Assembly: GCA_947247005.1 (NCBI GenBank)
Contig: OX365955.1
Coordinates: 37,985,822 to 38,049,821, forward strand
DNA from: Spisula solida
Lineage: Eukaryota > Mollusca > Bivalvia > Venerida > Mactridae
Direction: 5' to 3'
Length of the DNA: 64,000 bases
The notes under the pieces were generated by a model, which had not been told where the DNA came from, made no database searches, and was given only the letters and a program-made list of their open reading frames with translations. Positions 55,301 to 61,300 of the stretch are shown one piece after another (the first letter of the stretch is position 1; each line of letters opens with the position of its first letter). The position numbers were made by a program, and so were the translations under genes.

Positions 55301-58300
55301 ACTAGAATTCAATGAAACTGTTACTCCAGAAAGAGAACATGATTGTGCATATTGCCTGAACATATCATCAAGGGATGAATCCAGAACTGTTGTAAATTAC
55401 TGAATTAAGGAACAAGTTACTGCAATGTTGTGATTAATCCTTGATGGTCTTGTCTGAGAGGGATGTTCACAAACTTCTGAGAGCGTCTTCGGACTCTTGT
55501 TTAGGTGCTTATACTTGTGCTTTGTTTGAACATGTAGCTTTAACATAGATGATTGCATTTACAGCAAAGAATGAAAACGGTATATGTTATTTCTTTATCA
55601 ATTCCTACTCCTTGACTTGCCTCATGTATTAACACAAATTTCCTGTGAAAAGTTTAATATTGTAATGTACCCAAGCCCTTTGATAAAAAACTTCCTATAC
55701 ATTTGTCAAAATTTCCTTTGAATTTGTCATACTGGGTAAGTGGATATTTCTGTGCATCAGTAAGCAGACATTAAGCTTGTGGAAATATTCCTGAGAATTG
55801 CCTACTTCTGGTCTCCTACCAGTGTTTTAGTATAATCATATGCTGGCTTGGTTGATCATGATGCTAGATAACAAAATTTGCCAGCATTTTCATTTTGCTA
55901 ACATGATCACTTACTCAGTGACTGATTGTGGCTAGAATCTTAGTTAATTGAATATTTGAATCTGGATCTAGTACGTCTTGCCCTTCTTATGCCTTTTTAT
56001 TTTATTCCTGCATTTCTTATAATAATAAAATGCACCAGTAATGTATACTCTTGTCCAATTCTGTAAATTTGTAAAGGTGAGCAGCCTATTACTATTGTTA
56101 ATAAGTCTCCATTCCCTCTAAATTTTGTTTTTCATTTTCAGTGTTTATGTACGGTGAATGTCTAATAATGAATGTATTCACATGTGTGCATGTTTATATA
56201 TGGAGAATGTTGAACTTCCATCCTGTTGGTGTTTACTTATGCATTTTATACATTTAATTTAACGAAAACAATCAAACATTTTCTATGATTGTAAAAAAGG
56301 ACCGTGTTGTACTTTGCATGACATACACTCTTGGTTGCATGAACAGTTACATACTGTCAGTACTCTCTGTCCTTTATGTACAACTTGTGTCTTTGATCAC
56401 ATGAAACCACCTGGGTATAGACTTCCCAAGGGTCATAGCCCCTTTCGATTCTTGTAAGTGTTCAACTTTTATCCAAAGAGTCCACAATGTCACTTCATAA
56501 GCCATGCAGGCCTGTACAATATAGTGGACAATTGTCCATGGGCTCTTAATGTTTTAGTCCTTGGAGTGACATTTACAGCCTGGGAGATTCATGTGAACAA
56601 GACAATTAACAGTTGATATGTTTATTATTTGATTATCATCATTGTCAAATTTATTGAAGCATTTTTGAATTGTCAATTTTTTTGTAAAATATTGCTCAAA
56701 TAATATTTTGTCATAATTCTTGTCATCTCCATTATTATTCATGTTGTATTTTTTTCCATATGATTTTTGTGTGTACTATATATACTCATTGCGTTCATTT
56801 ATAAATGGCTTATCTAGGATGAGAGAGGTCGTATTCCAGAGGTAAACTACAGGATTCGGGCAATGCGTCTTATATGTCAGTAGTTAACATTTCTAGCTGA
56901 TTTTTGATTGGTTTTAAACGTTTAATGATTGTGCAAACTTCTTGAGACATGTTCTATGCAGAGGATATGAAAGCACTCAGCGCTTGAACATCAGGAATCA
57001 TTGATGAGCAGTCTGGACTGAAAACATATATAGATTCTGTTTCTAATATTAGAAGTTAAAAAAGACATTTATAATTTGATTCAATCAGTTGAAAGGAGTA
57101 CAAATCACATCCTTGGTTTAGAAGGTACCAAGTGTTGCTGTTGTTGACTTGTTGCGTCTGTAGAGAGCTTACCTTAGAGAAATGAATGCAGTTATAAAAT
57201 GAATAAGGTTATATTGATACCGTTGTCAAGGAGAGGTTGTTTGAGTGATGGTTGCTATGGAGAGGTTTGCACTGAATCTATGTAGTTCGATAAGGGGATG
57301 CTTTTTCTTGGTTAATTTTCTTGACTTTATTATCATAAATCATTATACATATGTTTAGGAATAAATTTTCTTTCAAAGGGTTCTTTCTGTTATTTCATAA
57401 ATCCTTTACAAAAAATCTAAAAGTTTTCTTTTCAAAATTTTCTTTCTGTAATTACTGGAAAAGTTACTCCAACAGCTAGAAATGTTATAATAGCGCTCGC
57501 TGTATCGATGTTGTTCAATGTTGTCATAATACCGCTCTGCTCAACATGTAGGTACTTAGAAAGGCGTGCAATGCTTTGTCAAATGATGTTAATGTGTGAT
57601 GTCATATATTCTGTCAGAATTTTGGCAATTGAGTATTAGTAAATTACAACTGCTGCTCACTAAATGAAGTGATATTCTGACTCCTGATTCTTGCACACAT
57701 TGCAAATATATAAGAAAATCAATCAAAAGCTTGTATTTGCATTATGTAATAGAAAGGAGCAACATCTTCACATTGTATTGAAGTATGCTACACTGCTTGC
57801 TTGCAAGGTTATAAATATGTTCTTCAATGTGTATGACGATTTGAATAATAATACAAGAAATAGTTTGGAAAGAAGCTATAGCAGAAATGCTAAGATTGTA
57901 GATAACAATGACCGAGGCATCAAAGAGCTAATTTGCGCCAAGTCTGTATTAGCCTATACGGTCAGTGCATATCATTATCATTGTAATCAGAATTTAGAAA
58001 TGATAATTATGAAAACTTCTTTCAGTTGTCGGACCAACAGAGTTTTGGCCCTAATACTTGAAAATATGTTCTTTGTGGAATTTCCATGTTAATATGTCAA
58101 AGAATACAATGCTTATATTTGTGTAGAGTTTAATACATTAGTCAGTACTAATGCTTCAAAGCTCTCGATGATTAATCAACTGTACATAGATACAAATTTA
58201 ACATTTAACGATTTTATTTAATACTTTATAGTCAGTATCGCTGATAAAGGCATTCTGCTCATGCATGCTCGCAAACAGCCGTCCTTGTCATATCATAACA

Positions 58301-61300
58301 TAGCGTCATTTCATTTATGTTATCATTGTAGAGTATTTCTTAATTTCAAGCTTGCTTGCCTAACAATTATTGTAGATATTTATATGTTTACTTAATTTTA
58401 ATTAAAAATTAAAAATGTTTTAGCTAGGCGTAGTTATTATATTTTTCAATTCTAATGCAAACCCTTTGTTTTATTGGTAAATTTGGATAATTTATGTTAA
58501 TTTATATCTTATATGATTTCTTATTATTTTCATTTCTTATTCATTTTTTCTCAATTTTTTATTAGAGCTATGTTTTTATGCTTATATGTTGAAAGTGTCT
58601 TTTAATATGAATAGATTATGATCATTTATTAATGTTTTATTTTTTGCACAAGGGATACGTGTTGACAGTACATCTTTGTGGCGTTTCATTTCTAATTTCA
58701 ATGTACTTAGTTCATTTTAACATCAAAATTAATAAACTTCCTATTTACTGTTATGTCTACTTCTATCTTTCAACTCTTAAAAAAAATTAAGACTTTTCTT
58801 TCATTTTCATTCTTTCCTACATGTCGATGTGATCTTTGTCTATGTGTGTTGGTACTGATTTCATTTCTTAATGTATTCATGTATGTTTTATATGTAACTT
58901 GGAATAAATTTATTGTTTGTTTTAACTAAAAAAAATATATAGATACTTACCAATATACATTAATACATCTAAACCGTTACCAAGGTAACTAGTATGATGT
59001 TATGATACTATTGTCTAATCACCAGGAAACACATTGTCTTATAATATGTCTTTATTACGTATTTAAGGATGGAACTATCGAGGTCATCAATGCAGGTGAT
59101 ACAACTAAGATTACTACTGCTGCTAAAGAAACTGACATTTGTAGAAAGGAATGTACTCGCAAGTTTACTGGTATCTACTACCTGACCGTGGAAAACAAAC
59201 ATGGAAAGGACAGTGCTGAGATTGAAGTTGTTGTACTTGGTGAGTTAACCATGGCATACTTTCTAAAACAAAGCCCCGACAAACAATATACCATGACTGT
59301 ATTTCCGAAGCTTGTCATTCCGTCAGCCTTTCACCCAATGAATGTCTAGCACCTTTCTGTAATTTGTGTATTTATTTAGTCTGACAAATTTGTTTTCGTT
59401 CTGATATGTTTAAAGCATTTATCTATAAGTCTGACTTGTTTTGCGACCTTTGAAACTTGTACATCCATGTCATTTTGAATTGCACTTTTGTGTTGATTAT
59501 GCATTTACTCTAATTTTCAGTATGATTATACAAGATTTTGATTGACAAATTGATATTAATTATATGTGTAGGACTGAATACATTTCATGGTTAGCTAGAT
59601 GTTATTGTACATGTAAAAGATGTTAAATGCAGGTATTTATACATTATGTTATACATATACAGGTCCAGCTGGTATGCCTAAAGGACCCCTTGAGGTTGAA
59701 GAGATTACCAAGAATAGTGCTAAACTTGCCTGGAAGAAACCAGACGATGATGGTGGTCAACCAATCGAGTAAGTCTTCCTTTCCCAATGTAGCCTTACTT
59801 TCTAAACAGCCTTACTTTCTCAATGATGGAGTTAGTCTTTATTTATCAATTGCCTTACTATCTCAATGATGAGCTTTACTTCTCAATGCTATAATGTGTG
59901 CACTATATTCTGATATTTCAAAATGCCATGATGTTGGAGTTGATAAAGTGTAATGCCAAATATTTGATTATTTATTACAAGTTATTAAAAAGGGGTTACT
60001 AGTCTAAAGCTTCTGGCCTGTTTCTTCCCCAGGGAATATCCTGGATAGAGGGGGGAGAAACTTTTACACTGGTGGCTGATTTAACTGATAAAATATTGTG
60101 TGAACTTAAGTTTGTTGGTGAATTTCCTGCAGTTTTGTATGAAAGATGGTTTTGTGTATTGTTACAGAGGTTACCGTGTCGAAAAGATGGACATGGAGAA
60201 GGGACGCTGGGAACCAGTCAAGACAACAACCAAACCAGAGATGGTCGTTCCAAAACTACAGGAAGGACATCAGTACAAGTTCCGTGTGATCGCCGAGAGC
60301 CCCAATGGGGACAGTAAACCCCTGGAGCTTGATGAACCAATCACAGCCAAGGATCCATTCTGTAAGATTTACATTATTTGATCCCTTATAAGCGAAGATA
60401 AAGTTCTTTATTGTAGCAGTGTGAAAGGCCGTATTATTAGTCCCCTACCGGTTTTTGACCGGAGGGGACTATAGGTTTGCCCTCCGTCCGTCCGTCCGTC
60501 CGTACAAATGCACCGGTAGTTGTGGGGTGTGGAACAATAGGCTATTTTTAGATTCCATTCATTCCGTCACTTGTGGGGTGCAAAATGCTACTTGTGGGTT
60601 GCAACCAAACCGTCCGTCTGTCAAACAATCTGGATCCTGACATAACTCAAACAGTTTCCAAGCTAGGCTTATGAAACTTGGTATGTGGATATGGGGCAAT
60701 AAGGGGATTATGCACGTCTAAAAATATTTTTATTCGGACAAAAATTGTGGTTGCTATGGCAACAGAAACATTGAAAATGGCCTCAAACCGGTAGGGGACT
60801 TCTGTATTGCTTGCAATTCTTAATTACTTGTTACTTATGCTTTTAAGACCTGTTTATTGCCGGAAATACCCAGCTATTTATATACATATATATATACCCA
60901 TATTTATCTTTAGTATCTGACTAAATAATTAGTGCATAATTATGACATTGGGCTTAAAAGAGGCGATAAGATGAAGTAATAAAAATAAAAATAATACTTT
61001 TAGAGACAAGACGATTGGGCATGGCTTTGCCTTGTTTTCCATGTTAACCTGTACTAAATGTACATGTATATTGTTAACAACATCAGTACAATAGTAAAGG
61101 GTTGAGAAACATGTAAACAAGTTCAAAGGGGAATGAAATGGTAAAGTAGTACTTCAGGGGTGTTGAAATATTAAGTTTAACTTTAAAAGTAAGCCATTGA
61201 TTTGAGGGTTCTTCCTATATAAAAAGAAGAAATATATTAAAAGTAACCGGCAAGAATGCTCTACTCTTACACTAGCCTGTTTATATTACAGCCGAGCCAT

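Larger units (their letters stand above)
53566..59067 (+). other. 5.5-kb intron within Ig domain G
   Basis: Contains the 24-bp repeat at 54761 and the candidate microexon at 56818. A 133-codon open reading at 57691-58092 shows no domain or splice support. Confidence 0.6.

Noticed and set aside
57691..58092. 133-codon plus-strand open reading as a gene
   Set aside because: No domain, no splice support, AT-rich intron composition; likely chance.
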